Source: Ephydatia muelleri (lineage: Eukaryota > Porifera > Demospongiae > Spongillida > Spongillidae). Taken from it: DNA of 64,000 bases. The DNA is taken from contig JABACO010000007.1 of assembly GCA_013339895.1 (NCBI GenBank), positions 4,529,715 through 4,593,714 on the forward strand, written 5' to 3'. Positions within the stretch are counted from its first letter, which is position 1, and each line of letters opens with the position of its first letter. Both the position numbers and the translations under genes were made by a program. The notes under the pieces are model-generated. The model was not told where the DNA came from and did not search any database. It was given only the letters and a program-made list of their open reading frames with translations. Shown piece by piece: positions 22,685 to 35,759 of the stretch.

Positions 22685-23430
22685 ATGGAAGCAAGTCTCC
22701 GTACTCAGCTGCAGGTGAGAATGGAGTGTGACCTATTCTATCAGATATGTCTGCATGAAACGGTAGTTGGCATAAGATTATATCACTCTCCCCAACAGAA
22801 CAGAGCATGTCACTAAATTAAAAGGTGCCATACATGTACCATCGCCTACTTATTATATCAAGCTAGGGTCCAATACAATATGTATGGGAGGCTACGGGCA
22901 TACTTTAGTTTTTACCTCTATTTAAACCGAAACATCGTACTGCATGAGTGTGTTAAGAACATTGTTTTATGCTATCTACATGCATGTACTATAAATGCAT
23001 TGAATATTGAACCCATATGTACTATTATATAGTCGACACTGCGCCGGGCCAAATGTATTCCCTGTGTTAGAACTACAACGTGATGAAAGACGTGTCGAGC
23101 AATACAAAAAGATTTCGTCATGCAAGATATACTGGTATAATACATTTTTGTAGTAAGTTCTAGTCCACACAAAGAAAAGCTTTTCCATATAGCTAGTTCC
23201 TTTCAAATAACCAATGCATTCTACTACCTGTAGACCTTAACAACAATTTATTATTCAGTGACTATAAGCGTGTCTCCTACTGTGGGAGAATATCGCTGTG
23301 GCATTGGCTAGTTTGAGTTCTACTACGATTTAGCAGTGTAGCCTGATCTTTAGTACATGCTAATTATCGCAGAAGAGCTCAGTTTGAACCCTGCGAGAGT
23401 TGCCGCAACCTTGCAACTATGCTATGGTAA

Positions 23431-23526
<96 letters not shown>

Positions 23527-23552
23527 GTACACGCACACGCACACGCACACGC

Positions 23553-23588
<36 letters not shown>

Positions 23589-26500
23589 ATTTATCCATTC
23601 TCCCTCGTACTAATTTACAATAGTAAGTTATGCTGTAGTACGGGATACTCACGTAATTACTTCTTATCAAGATCTACGTTTTATTTTTATTATAATGCTT
23701 CAGCGTGGAAGGGGACAGGTCCAATCTTCGGACCCACCCCGTTCCGGCACTTCCATTATACCAAATGATCCGCCCCTGCCACTCCCAACGAATTATGAAT
23801 GATTACGTTCAGTCCCTCCCCCTTCATATGAGCCAGTGAAAAGTACCAGTGCAATGATAGCTATCGTCACCTGGTTAGCGTACTAATTTGGCACCCCACT
23901 AGGCATATCTCTGACCCGAGGACATGTCCCTCCCATCACTGACAAAAAACCAGCATGACTGTTTTGCGTCTGCTTCCTGTCTGATTACCTAATCTATCCT
24001 GAAGGATCTCTCAAAACCGAATCCATTTAGTGCCATTATGCAATGGTCTTCTATTATTAAGCAAGGTGCCAAGTGTTGCGGGTGCAGGCGAGAGTATGTG
24101 GTTGCTTGGTGTGGAAACAAGTAAAGGATCAAGCATTCAGTATATTAACTATCAGTGTGGAGCTGCTACATGCTTTCAACATGGGTAATCTGAAAAATGC
24201 ACTTTGGCATCAGATTATATTGTGGTATGATGCAAGACTGACACAGTATAAGTACAACTAATTTTACGTGCAACTAGCATGCAAATACTAGCGGAATGCA
24301 TCTAGTAACTCATGCACAGTTTTGAAGTCCCTGGTATCCACCAACCCATTTTGATACACTAAACATAACACATAGACTTTATGCCTAGATCGCAAATCAA
24401 TCAATACAGCTCTAATCTGAATTAGGGTAGAATTGATAATCAATAATTTAACATAGAAATAATATTAGGCAAATCATAGTTTGGTTGCAACTTTGACACA
24501 AACAGCATGATTTACTGTACTTGTACAAATATCATTTTATGCAGCTGCTGAATCACGCTTGTGTTCAAAACGATCTAGCCACTGTACAGAATTTGGTTGA
24601 GATTCATGGATGTGATCCCTCTGAGAAGGATCAGAAAGGAAATACTCCACTCAATGTGGCTGCATTCTCAGGTAGCCTAGACATCCTGATGTACCTGATT
24701 GAAGAAAGGAAGTGCAGTCCAGAATGTCCAGGTCAATGGGGTAGATCACCATTACATAATGCTTGTCAGCAGAATGGCAATCTAGCCATGGTGAAGTACC
24801 TGGTGGAGAAGCATGGATGTGACCCCTCTGTGAAGGATGAAGAAGGAAACACAGCACTAAATGTGGCTGCATTCTCAGGTAGCCTAGACATCCTGAAGTA
24901 CCTGATTGAAGAAAGGAAGTGCAGTCTAGAATGTCCAGGTCGATGGGGTAGATCACCATTACATAATGCTTGTGAAAACAATAGGAATCTAGCCATGGTG
25001 AAGTACCTGGTGGAGAAGCACGGATGTGACCCCTCTGGAAAGGATGAACATGGAAACACTGCACTCAATGTGGCTGCATTCTCAGGTAGCCTAGAAATCC
25101 TGGTGTACCTGATTGAAGAAAGGAAGTGCAGTCCAGGATGTCCAGGTCGAAGGGGTAGATCACCATTACATAATGCTTGTCAGCAGGATGGGAATCTAGC
25201 CATGGTGAAGTACCTGGTGGAGAAGCATGGATGTGACCCCTTAGTGAAGGATGAGGATGGAGACACTCCACTCAATGCTGCTGCATCCTCAGGTAGTCTA
25301 AACATCCTGGTGTACCTGATTGAAGAAAGGAAGTGCAGTCCAGAAAGTCCAGGTCAATGGGGTAGATCCCCATTACATAATGCTTGTGGAAACAATGGGA
25401 ATGTAGCCATGGTGAAGTACCTGGTGGAGAAGCATGGATGTGACTTGTTCATCCATGATAAATATGACCAAACACCTCTTGATCTTGCAACCACTTGGAA
25501 GAATGAACCAGTAATCCTGTACCTTAGCCAAAGAATGGGAATTGTACCCAACAACATCCATTTTGTGAGGCTCTAATTTTTTGGTCTGTACATATTATCA
25601 TATCCTGTGTGTTGTGTCCTTCTAGGCTCTCCCTTCTGGGAGTAAAACACTAAGGGATGAGCAAACTAGGCAATGGATCCCTCAAAATAGCGATGGAGTC
25701 CATTTACAATGGGTAAGAAAGGAGTGCAGATACTTTTTTATGACTCATTTTGCAGATTTGGTATTTCTATGATGTGCAGTCTAAATGATAATGATACTAT
25801 ACGATCATTTTGTATTTAATGACATGATTTTTAATTTGTAGAATCACCCGGCTGTTCAGAATTATCTTGGGCCAATGCTTGTGAGTCCATGTTGTGAGCT
25901 TAATAATTTAGTGTATTGCAATCTCTTCTATTAGCCTGACTGGTGTACATTTCAGAAATCGAATGGAGACATTGTTTTTGTTAACATGGGTCAGTTGATT
26001 GATATTTGTGTCCATGTGATGATTTTATATTCTATGTAATAGAGACAGCCACAACTATCAAGGAGGATCCAAGAGCTGCACACCAAAGGTACAAAGATGC
26101 CCTCAAAGATGGATTTGTTTCAGCTAAAGTCATGAAGATTTTAATCATTGGAGCAGCTGGTGTTGGGAAAACGCACCTCTTTCATTTATTGTTGAATGAA
26201 GCACCACCACAGGTTAGGCACAGTACACCAGTGATGGAGAAGCCAGTGCAGGTGATTCAAACAGCACTGACAAGTAATTCTTTGCTGAAAAATGTAACAG
26301 ATCAAGAGCTGTATGAACTGCTGGCACACACTGTAAATACTACAGCAAGACCAAAGAATGCTGAACGAGGAACTGATAATCTTTCACAATCCCATTTCAA
26401 TATGGCTTCAGGAGAAGCTTCTGTTCATTATAAGAGTACTTTGAATAATGCAGATGTGGGGGGGGTTGATCATGGTGAACATGTGGACTCTTCAAATGTT

Positions 26501-29054
26501 AATGACCCACAGTTATTAACGAAAGCAGAAGAGCCGCAAATGCAGGAATTAAACTATTCTGATGATCCTCTTGAGCTTCTGACAGTGGAGGAACAACTGG
26601 TACCATACATAGCCAAGACCAAAGATGCAGCTCCAATTCATGATGTAGATTGGATGTACTTCATTGACTCAGGAGGACAGCCACAGTTCCATCAACTCCT
26701 GCCTGCATTTATGCCCCACACCAATCTCAGCATCTTTGTCCTCAGGTTATGTGACAAGCTCAGTGACCATCCCACTGTTGAGTACTACGATGAGAGAGGT
26801 ACCTGTGTCTTCTCCACACCCTCCTTACTGACCAACAAGATGATCCTTCAGAGTTGTGCACAAGCTACGAATTCTGTAGACCACAATGGAGCCTCAAAGC
26901 TGCTAATAGTTGGCACTCATCGAGACCTAGAAGACCAATGTGATGGTGAGACTAGGAATAATAAAAATGAGAAACTACTTGAGCTTCTCACACCATCATT
27001 GGAGGGTCACCTGATGTACTTCACACCGGATAGGAGTGAGCTGATATTTCCATTAAATGCTAAGGATCCCAATAAAAATGACCAGAAACTTACTAATGAT
27101 ATTTGTCAAATCATCCGGTCTATAAACAAATCATTAAGCCCCGAAAAGGTCCCTCTAAGATGGTTGGTCTTTCATCAAGAGATTCAAGCACTATCCAAGA
27201 AGACAAATGTTGTGGTTTTAAGCCTACATGAGTGTTCCCAAGTGGCCATCAGACTTCACATGGAGGATGACACTAAAACAGCCCTCCAGTTCTTCTCTGA
27301 TCTCAATGTCATTCTGTACTACCCCTCCATCCTCCCCAATGTGGTCTTCACCAATCCACAATGCATCCTTGACATCATTTCTGAGACAGTCAGATGTGTG
27401 GCATTCGACAAAACACAGCACTTCAGTGATATGCTGGCCAGAGCCAACAAAGAAGGAATTATTTCAGGAAGGCTTTTAGAATATGTGAAAAATCAATCTC
27501 CGAAGATATACAAGGAAGGAATTATTGAGCCAAAAGATTTGATTGAATTGATGGTCTACCTCAAAATTGCTAGTAAATGTGAGAATGCCGATGAATATTT
27601 TATGCCAACTCTGCTGAAAAACTTAGACACGCAAGGAATACAACATGTTCTCTCTCATTGTTCGGATCCCATAGCACCAATTGCGTTGTACCACGAGAAA
27701 GGTTGGTTTAAGTGCGGATCATTCAACTTCCTCATAACATCACTTCTGTCATCCCACGAGTGGAGTTTAGCAAAAAGAAGAAACCAATTATTATGTGTGT
27801 ATTCCAACTGCATCAAGATGCGCTTTAAGAAGAGTTGCACTGTCATCCTGATTGATAATGCATCATACATTGAAATCCACCTGGATGGTCATGCTGATGT
27901 TTTAATTGAAGAGTGTCTCATAATCAAGAGGTGTCTTGTCAAAGCCTGTGACAAGGGAGTACAGATTGCCTTTTTTTGCCCTTGCAAGCTCTTTGAAGAT
28001 AAGCATTTGGCTGTCCCTACAAAAGCGCTTTTGAAACACAAAATGTTGATGTGCTCCAAGGATGATGAATCAAATCCATTTAATTTTTCAGCGCTTGGTG
28101 CCAATGCAGAGGTTTGGTTACAAGAGAGCAAACAAGAAGGTAACATTATGACTACCAAGTTGTGTGCTGTTAAAGTAGGAAAACATGGGTCTGCCATTGT
28201 TCAACAAAATTCAATAAACCTCCAGCTATGCTTCATAATAACCCTTTGTTGTGTTACTAAGTGGTTTTAAATGGCATGCTAATATGTGTATCATTGTACA
28301 TGTATGCAATCTGGCACTTGTTAATGAACCATATTGCTCTTCATTTGTTGGGACTTACATTCCAGTACTTTGAGTGCATCTCTCTTCTGCATCCTATTAT
28401 GGTCACATTGCTACCATTATCAGTGATGGATACTAAGTTTGCATGTATGTCCAAACCCATGTCAAAATACCCTTACTGTGTGGTTCTGTATTTGGTTCAC
28501 AATTGCAATTATTGTAGTAACACTCATTTAATCAGTGAATAGGATTCCTTATGAAGTGCTAATAGATTCAGTACTATATTTGCGTAGTAATTGTACCATT
28601 TCAGAGCTATCTTTAACCTTACTTGCATCTAAGGTAATCTCATTTTTATGTGGTTCATTTTGTAATAAAAAGTGTCATTGTATCTCATTTGTTTGCCTCT
28701 CAAGTTAAGCAGTGTGATGTAATTGTCTGGTATCATTATCCACCAGAAGTGGATGACCACACCCCTCAACTTGGTGACCTTATGAATGATGTTGCTGCAG
28801 TAATCCCTGCTAAGTGGAGATTAGTTGGAGTACAACTGAAGCTTCCAAATGGGACACTGGATGATATACAGGCTCAGAATGCTGGGAGACCAGATGAGTG
28901 CATACTGTCATTTGAGCAGGTGTTTGTTAAATGGAGGAGTCTGGGGACTAGTCCATACACATGGGAGACCATGATCAATGCTTTACACTCACCGGCTGTT
29001 GGAGAAGTGACACTAGCCAATCAACTGAATGTTAAGTATATACATTGCTCATAG
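22685..29054 (+). CDS. Ankyrin-ROCO GTPase-COR-death-domain protein
   Basis: Predicted signalling GTPase of about 1,218 residues. Exons: 22685-22714 (tentative start, MEASLRTQLQ), 24545-25564, 25626-25712, 25842-25880, 25956-25989, 26043-28139 and 28705-29054. All phases agree and the summed length is a multiple of three. Residues about 11-350 are ankyrin repeats (GNTALNVAAFSGS, GRSPLHNAC) in a 69-residue double unit. The Roc GTPase shows P-loop GAAGVGKT (about 440), switch II DSGGQPQF (about 611) and THRD in the guanine-specificity position (about 694). The COR region follows (FSDLNVILYYPS). The last 115 residues are a death domain (IPAKWRLVGVQL, GTLDDIQ, TSPYTWETMI). The P-loop to switch II spacing is about 170 residues, unusually long. 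The fold set matches metazoan ROCO proteins linked to cell-death or innate signalling; that role is inferred. Exon 1 and the 28139 donor are the least certain parts. Confidence 0.85.
22715..24544 (+). other. Presumed first intron of the ROCO gene
   Basis: The donor GTGAGA at 22715 and acceptor TTTTATGCAG ending at 24544 are both phase 0. Apart from the AC repeat I recognised no exon inside. An alternative first exon near 24180 (ATGGGTAATCTG) cannot be excluded. Confidence 0.45.
23431..23585. repeat. (AC)n microsatellite in intron 1 of the ROCO gene
   Basis: About 155 bases of AC repeat with a central AAGTACACGCACACGC variant block. Confidence 0.97.
24741..25580 (+). repeat. 207-bp tandem repeat encoding paired ankyrin repeats
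   Basis: GTAGATCACCATTACATAATG-type blocks begin at 24741, 24948, 25155 and 25362, exactly 207 bases apart (69 codons, two ankyrin repeats). The copies are very similar at the DNA level, implying recent amplification or gene conversion. Confidence 0.92.
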
Positions 29055-29101
29055 TCATGTTCAATATCAATTTTGTACGCCCGATGACATTTGTATGTAT
29101 G

Positions 29102-29107
29102 AATAAA
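29102..29107 (+). terminator. Poly(A) signal of the ROCO gene
   Basis: AATAAA, followed by a second overlapping AATAAA, 48 bases downstream of the stop codon at 29052-29054. Confidence 0.65.
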
Positions 29108-29215
29108 TAAAATTTAAAACCAAACTGAGTAAGAAATGAGGACCAGTGAATGAGTTGGTCAAAGTAGAGTAATAATGAGCAAGCCTTATTGTTACATCAA
29201 ATTCATGAGGTAATG

Positions 29216-29374
29216 TTGACACGGGGGAACCAATGCAACCCCGAATTTCTTTCCCCCCCATAAACACCCCTGTGACCAGAGGCAGACCGCTCCCTGTGAG
29301 ATGTGACCCCTCTTGGGCCGCTGTCTCGGAGATCAAATACCCCCACTATTGGCTTCAAACCTCTTCTCGTAGGT
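29216..29374. repeat. Dispersed repeat shared with 16118-16290
   Basis: Same orientation and similar order of blocks as the copy at 16118-16290. It runs directly into the duplicated acidic-repeat-gene segment that starts at about 29375. Confidence 0.8.
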
Positions 29375-31830
29375 TACGATGCTGTGGGGAGACATGATGG
29401 ATTGCGGCTCATCAAGTAATGTCTTGAAGATCAACTTAATGCTGGGTTTTCAGGTTTAACTTAGTGAGTTTATTTGGCAAGTTCATATTGGTCAAATTGA
29501 AAAGCTTATGTGACCGATGCTATAGCTAATGGTACGCCAATATCTCACTGTGCTTGCTGGTGTAATGTCACACTAGCGAAGCATTGTAGTGATCAAAGGC
29601 CTGGCCCAAGCTGTGAAGGAAAAAAGTTTGCTATGTTTGTTTCCTAACAGGGCATTACATCAGCACAGGTGTTAGAACCGAAAAGAGGGAGGGTGCAGTC
29701 ACTCCTCAGGGTTTTATTAATGAAGGGAGTAGTATCAACCCTCCCCTCCTTCCTACTCTCACTTTTACCTGTTGAGCACTTTCTGTTTTTCAGTATGACT
29801 TATCAGATGTGTTGATTGAGTTTGTAGGATTAGAAAGGACATGTCTGTCATGAAAACGTAACATATTTGCCGTTTTCCAATCTGGAGAGGAATGTGAAAA
29901 TGGATTCACCAAACCACTTTTTATGATTAACATTTCCCAACTGCAATGAGCCTGTACACATGCATATGCTATTGAATCTGTTGGTGCTCCTATTTTCAAG
30001 AGCATCTGATAGAAATGGTACAACTGAAGCCTCGTTGAATTTACGAGAGAGATATTGATGAAAAAAAACAACAACGTTAGTACGATGCTACCTTCACTAA
30101 CATGAAGCTGAATGTTTCTGATTTCTTCAATAATTTAGAACCTAGGTGGTCACATGAAGTTGTACATGTAGCCATGAAATAAGACATTCGAATACTAGGC
30201 ATATGTACGTAAGATTTGGTGATGAATGACCAAGTTCTCCCCAATGAAGAGGTATTTCAAAATTCAATTTCCCAAAACAAAGTATTTCGAGCAGTGTTTA
30301 AGTACTGTACAAATAAATACATGTAGGTTTTGCCAATCTCAGAATTAGCCTGAAAAGCCTAGCCAGCCCAGTACAAGTAATATGTTCATAGCTCAGCTGT
30401 GCATTATATCGTAGTTAAGTTTTAATAGTATAGGCATGAGTAAGTATTGGGGACATGTTCCCGGGAGAAAAAAACGGCGTTATCGCGCGTTATCGCGCTT
30501 GAAAAACGGCCATAACAACGCCAAATTACGCGGTCTTCAAAACGCTGTATCTTCTTGATTGTGCAATATAGTGGAGCTGCATTTTGCACATTTACAAAGC
30601 GGTCCTGTGTCTGTAGAAGTCCAAAGATGGTTTAGTTTGCGATGCATCGTTCGGAAGATATTCACAATCAACTTAGAGCAAGATTTCGCGGGCTTCAAGT
30701 ACAAAACCCCGCGAAATCAAGCCCTTTACTTGAATGTGAATATCTTCGGAACGATGCATCGCAAACTAAACCATCTTTGGACTTCTACAGACACAGGACC
30801 GCTTTGTAAATGTGCAAAATGCAGCTCCACTATATTGCACAATCAAGAAGATACAGCGTTTTGAAGACCGCGTAATTTGGCGTTGTTATGGCCGTTTTTC
30901 AAGCGCGATAACGCGCGATAACGCCGTTTTTTTCTCCCGGGTTGACAGTACTGCTAGGAAATACATGTACATTCATTGCAAATGTATGTAATCTAATTTC
31001 CTGCGCAACCCATTAATCGTGAAACAGAACTTCACCTGAGCATAGGGCCAACAAGAAGTCTCGCAGGTTGTTGGATTTGGACAGTGATGATAGCAAACAG
31101 GAAGGTCCAAGAACACACAGGGGAGTCTCCACACCTCCTTACGATCTCTCCAGACGTGGACCAAACCCCATAAGGATAGCTCACCAGGGGTACCCTCCCT
31201 TTGTTGCATGTGTGTGCACGTGTCTCCTAAAGGAAATGTTTGCTTAAATGATCAAATGATGGTGCTGTGTAATAGTGGAGCATAGTAGCATGCTATTGTG
31301 CACATCTGAGCAATTGGCTCACTCAGAAGCCTATCGTATCATACTCTGCTAGCAGTAGAATGCAAACAGGGTTCAAGTGAGTTCAAATGTGAATGAAAAT
31401 CTCGTTTAAAGAAATTAAATAATTTGTATCAAGCATATGCAAGGAAAGGTAATGTTTAGACACTACCCATGTGTACTTGGGGAGGAGGAGGCGAGGGTAT
31501 GAGATGGATGAGGATACATATGTGGTATGAGTTGCTTTTTACAGTGTATAATTACAGCATAAAGGGGTCCAAACATATGTACATGCAATACACATGTCAT
31601 TCATTAGTCTACAAACAGATCTCGATGCAGGATGTCAATGATTGTTGGGCTCAGTCAGTGAAGGAGATGACAAGTGGTGGTGGATATCAGTGGAAGAACG
31701 TTCGGCACTCTTTGTGCCCTCAAAGACCAGAGCCCGTGAGGATAGTCATGTTCACTTGAGAAATGCACAAGTACAGTTTAGACTAGGTACGTGTTGTGTA
31801 CTACAGTTTACAAGTAAGTACATGATGTAC
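29375..31830 (+). pseudogene. Partial copy of the 3' half of the acidic-repeat gene
   Basis: This matches intron and exon sequence from 13300-15500 and 34080-36800 (for example the AATGGTACAATTGAAGCCTC block and the SPEHRANKKSRRLLDLDSDD exon after 31026). The N-terminal domain and acidic repeats are absent. The last exon frame is open to a TAA at about 31248, longer than in the sister copies. A 482-bp palindrome is inserted at 30460-30941. Without a promoter or first exon it is most likely a non-functional duplicate. Confidence 0.7.
30460..30941. mobile_element. Palindromic (foldback) element with TT target duplication
   Basis: The element begins CCCGGGAGAAAAAAACGGCG and ends with the exact complement; the two halves are almost perfectly complementary over 482 bases. 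It is flanked by TT on both sides. The two paralogous segments (about 15195 and 35450) read GACATGTTGTCA with no insert, defining the empty site. It has no coding capacity, so it must have been moved in trans. Confidence 0.92.
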
Positions 31831-32356
31831 AGATGGCAACACAGAATGCACTGTTTTCTTCATCCAGATATGTCTGAAATTCAGTGCTCTGAAAACTAGA
31901 GCAAGCCACGCTGGGCACCAGCCCAATACAAGCCTCAAAACCACACAAGTTTAAGTCAAAGCGATACTCTCGAGTTCCTTAAGGGTTGGTGCGATAAAAC
32001 AACATGTTTTAGACACAAAACTCAGACTCTGTACATATAAAGAGATGTGATATGTTTGAAGTATGCAGAGATTGAATGCAAAACGAAGCGGGTGTTCAGC
32101 TCTATGTATGGCTCATGTCACATGAAGTACATGGATCGTGTTGCAGGGGGAGGGTGCAAACCACATAATCTGTTCATCCATATGAATGAGTTCTTTACTT
32201 GATATAAATGATCCTGTACACATTTAATCTATAGATCTATTTCTATGGCTAATCAACACATACTACTGTTTATTCCAGTTTGATAGGCAATACTTTTGCA
32301 GGAGCATACAAAGAGCTCAAGAACATGCGACTGATGACAGATGGCCTTGGTGGTGT

Positions 32357-33190
32357 CCTGAACCCGATGAGGAAGATGAGCAAGAGGAGTGCCCTGGACC
32401 TGATGAGGAGGAGGAGCAAGAGGAGTGCCCTGGACCTGATGAGGAGGAGGAGCAAGAGGAGTGTCCTGAACCTGATGAGGAGGAGGAGCAAGACGAGTGT
32501 CCTGAACCTGATGAGGAGGAGGAGCAAGAGGAGTGTCCTGAACCTGATGAAGAGGAGGAGGAGCAAGAGGAGTGTCCTGGACCTGATGAGGAGCAAGAGG
32601 AGTGGCCTGGACCTGATGAGGAGGAGGAGCAAGAGGAGTGTCCTGGACCTGATGAGGAACAAGAGCAAGAGGAGTGCCCTGGACCTGATGAGGAGGAGGA
32701 GCAAGAGGAGTGTCCTGAACCTGATGAGGAGGAGGAGCAAGAGGAGTGTCCTGAACCTGATGAGGAGGAGGAGCAAGAGGAGTGTCCTGAACCTGATGAA
32801 GAGGAGGAGGAGCAAGAGGAGTGTCCTGGACCTGATGAGGAGCAAGAGGAGTGGCCTGGACCTGATGAGGAGCAAGAGGAGTGTCCTGAACCTGATGAGG
32901 AGGAGGAGCAAGAGGAGTGTCCTGGACCTGATGAGGAGCAGGAGCAAGAGGAGTGTCCTGGACCTGATGAGGAGCAGGAGCAAGAGGAGTGTCCTGGACC
33001 TGATGAAGAGGAGGAGCAAGAGGAGTGTCCTGAACCTGATGAAGAGGAGGAGCAAGAGGAGTGTCCTGAACCTGATGAAGAGGATGAGGAGCAAGAGGAG
33101 TGTCCTGAACCTGATGAAGAGGATGAGGAGCAAGAGGAGTGTCCTGGACCTGATGAGGAGCAAGAGGAGTGGCCTGGACCTGATGAGGAG
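32357..33190 (+). repeat. 36-bp acidic minisatellite, second locus
   Basis: About 23 units related to those at 11352-12095 but more varied: G/E and C/W exchanges and unit lengths of 24, 33, 36 and 39 bases. A higher-order block of several units containing the WPGPDEEQE variant occurs at about 32475-32640 and again at about 32720-32885. One reading frame stays open through the array even though the gene is broken upstream. Confidence 0.92.
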
Positions 33191-34454
33191 AATGAAAAAA
33201 TTATCAAAGTGGTGAGGTATAGCAAATTAGTGCCAAATCACATTGCAGAATTGATGTCAGGTAATGTGGAAACTAACATTTATTCATGCACTTATGGAAT
33301 TTTACATCTTGTTGACAACCAAATAGAAATTGTCTTGGTGGACAGATCAGCTATCTAAAATAGTTAGCTTTGATCTTGACAATATCAGGGGGCTTTATTG
33401 ATTGTCCAAGGGGATTTATTTTGATTGCCCTCATTTCTGGTACAAATGTTGACCAATGCAGATATATGCACAGGACAGGCGAAGTAAGTACCATTCATAT
33501 GTACATACATGTACAATGTAATTACATACGCATGTATGAATACAAGATGCACAACATTGAACCCTGTTGTAGAAGAGGAGGAGCACCATGTGGAGGAGTA
33601 TGGATTGTCTACTCCCCATTCTGGTCATAACGATGTAGAGGACAAGTGAGAGGGTGTGTCACAGCTCTTTATCCCTCAACAGTCACAGTACTCAAGCAAT
33701 TGAAGAGGTAAAGGATCATCCAGAAAGGAGCTTTGTCTGGACGAAGAGAGGAAGGGGAGGAGCCCCAACAGAGGCAGCATGTGGCGATGGAAGACCACTT
33801 TCAAAAGCCCTGTATGTATTCGTCCCAATATATGCAGTTCAGTAGAATCTTTTGTTTATTCAGCTCCATTGCTATATCCAAGAGACCAAGGCTATCAAGG
33901 AAGGCATTCCTGTTGGAGGATGACATGGACCATGATGGCGAGGGCTCGCAGGAAGAGAGAAGGTGTGGTCTGGTGCCTTACAATGACGTGTGGGTGCACC
34001 ATGCTGAGCATATGTGCATGTGAGCTGTGTTGTGGCTATGTCTGGTAATGTCTGGTCCATGCCATTCTGTACTACAGCCAACCATGCAAATGTGTCATAA
34101 ATTGCGAGATTCTGGGGAGAAACTGAATGTTAGGTTTTCAGGTTTCTCTTAGCGTTGAAGGGAGTTTGGTTGGCATATTCAAATTGATCAAATGGAAGGG
34201 TTTATGTGTGTTATGCTACAGCTAATCGTATGCCAATGTCTCACTGTAATGCCACGCTAGCAATGCAATTTTAGTGGAAGGTAGGACGTATCAACCCTCT
34301 CTCCCCATTTTCTATGATTAAATTTACATGTTGAGCACTTGCTATTTATAAGTATGACAAATCAGTCTATTTTTGGAAGGATTAGAAAAGGACCCTAGCA
34401 TAAAAACGAAACATCATGGCTGTACCAGATATCTTCGCCATGTTCTATGTGTGT

Positions 34455-34480
34455 GGGGGGGGGGGGGGGGGGGGGGGGGG
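34455..34480. repeat. Poly(G) run, 26 bases
   Basis: A G homopolymer at the same position as the shorter G run at about 14118 in the sister segment, so it expanded or contracted after duplication. Confidence 0.95.
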
Positions 34481-35759
34481 AGGAGAGATGCAAATGATTC
34501 CCCAAACCTGCTTTTAACGATTAACATTGCCCAAATACTATACACCTTAAACTTCACTGTCCCTACTGTGAACATGTAGGAGCTATTGAATCCATTGATG
34601 CTCCTTTTTTCCAAGAGCGAAATGGTACAATTGAAGCCTCTTTGAATTTACATGAGGGATACTGATGCTAAAAATAAATAAATAAATAAATAAACGTTTG
34701 TATGATGATAGTACATGTAATATCCATAAGGTAGCATTGTACTAACGTTTTTATTAGTTTTTTTCTTTTGCAATTATGAAGTCATGACCTGCACTAACTT
34801 GAAGCTGAATGTTTTTCAATGTCTCCAATTGATGCACAGATGTATAAAAGCAGGTCCTGCTGACTTTTACAATGCTTTCCAAGTTGTAAAGGTGTTTCTA
34901 ATGATTCTACTGTAGCTGCAAGAAAGGTCCTTTTCCACATTGCGAAGGCTAAAAATCTACCTGACTTCAATGGTGACCCAAGACAAATGTAACAACCCTT
35001 AATCACTACAATAAAGAAAAAACAACATAGTGAAGATATGGAAGAAAAAAAAGAATGTGTTGAATGTAAAGAGATGGGAAACATTGGATTTTGACTAGTA
35101 GCAATCATTGTGTTCATACATTTAATCACCTTTGACCTGTTAACCCCCTCCCCCCCCCCCCCCCCTCCTCCCTCAATGCAGCCATTTCCAGTTTTCATTG
35201 CATAAATTTTCAGCTGGGTTTGTTCACAGCGTTGCTACATTTTGGTCTACGTTTTTTTTTCAGGATACGCTCACATTCACCCAGCAAGTACTATCTGAAT
35301 GAATACAGGTAAGTTTTGTGAGTAGCATGAAAGTCTGAGACTACTGTTACACACCCTAGCCAGCCCGGCACAATTACATGTAATATGCTGATAGTTCAGC
35401 TGTGCTCATAGTTAAGTCTTAATAGTATAGGCATGGGTAAGTATTGGGGACATGTTGTCAGTACTGCTAGGACATACATGTACATTCATTGCACATGTAT
35501 GTAATATAATTTCCTGTGCAACCCATTAATTATGAAACAGAACTTCACCTGAGCATGGATCCAAGAAGAAGACTTGCAAACTGTTGGACACAGACAGTGA
35601 AAGTGAGGAAATTGATGATGGCCAACACGAAGGTCCAGGACGCCTCACGATCGATCTCTCAGATGTGGACCAAGCCCCATAACAATAGCTCACCTGGGAT
35701 ACCCTCCCTTTGTTGCATGTGTGTGCATGTGTCTCCTAATGAAAAGTTTGCTTAAATAA

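Larger units (their letters stand above)
32172..35692 (+). pseudogene. Decayed copy of the acidic-repeat gene
   Basis: The conserved promoter block and TATA box (32203-32209) and the ATG at 32245 are present. A 7-base deletion soon after the ATG shifts the frame into a stop, and most of the N-terminal domain is missing: the sequence jumps from the CATGCGACTGATGACAG region into the repeats at about 32357. The repeats (32357-33190) alternate ECPGPDEEEEQE and ECPEPDEEEEQE with WPGPDEEQE variants. Downstream exons are recognisable: the microexon 33249-33260, the EEEHHVEEYG exon at about 33573 with a damaged donor, and the exon at about 33682 with an early TAA. The final two exons (about 35264 with donor GTAAGT, and about 35535 to TAA at 35690-35692) are intact. 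Confidence 0.82.
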
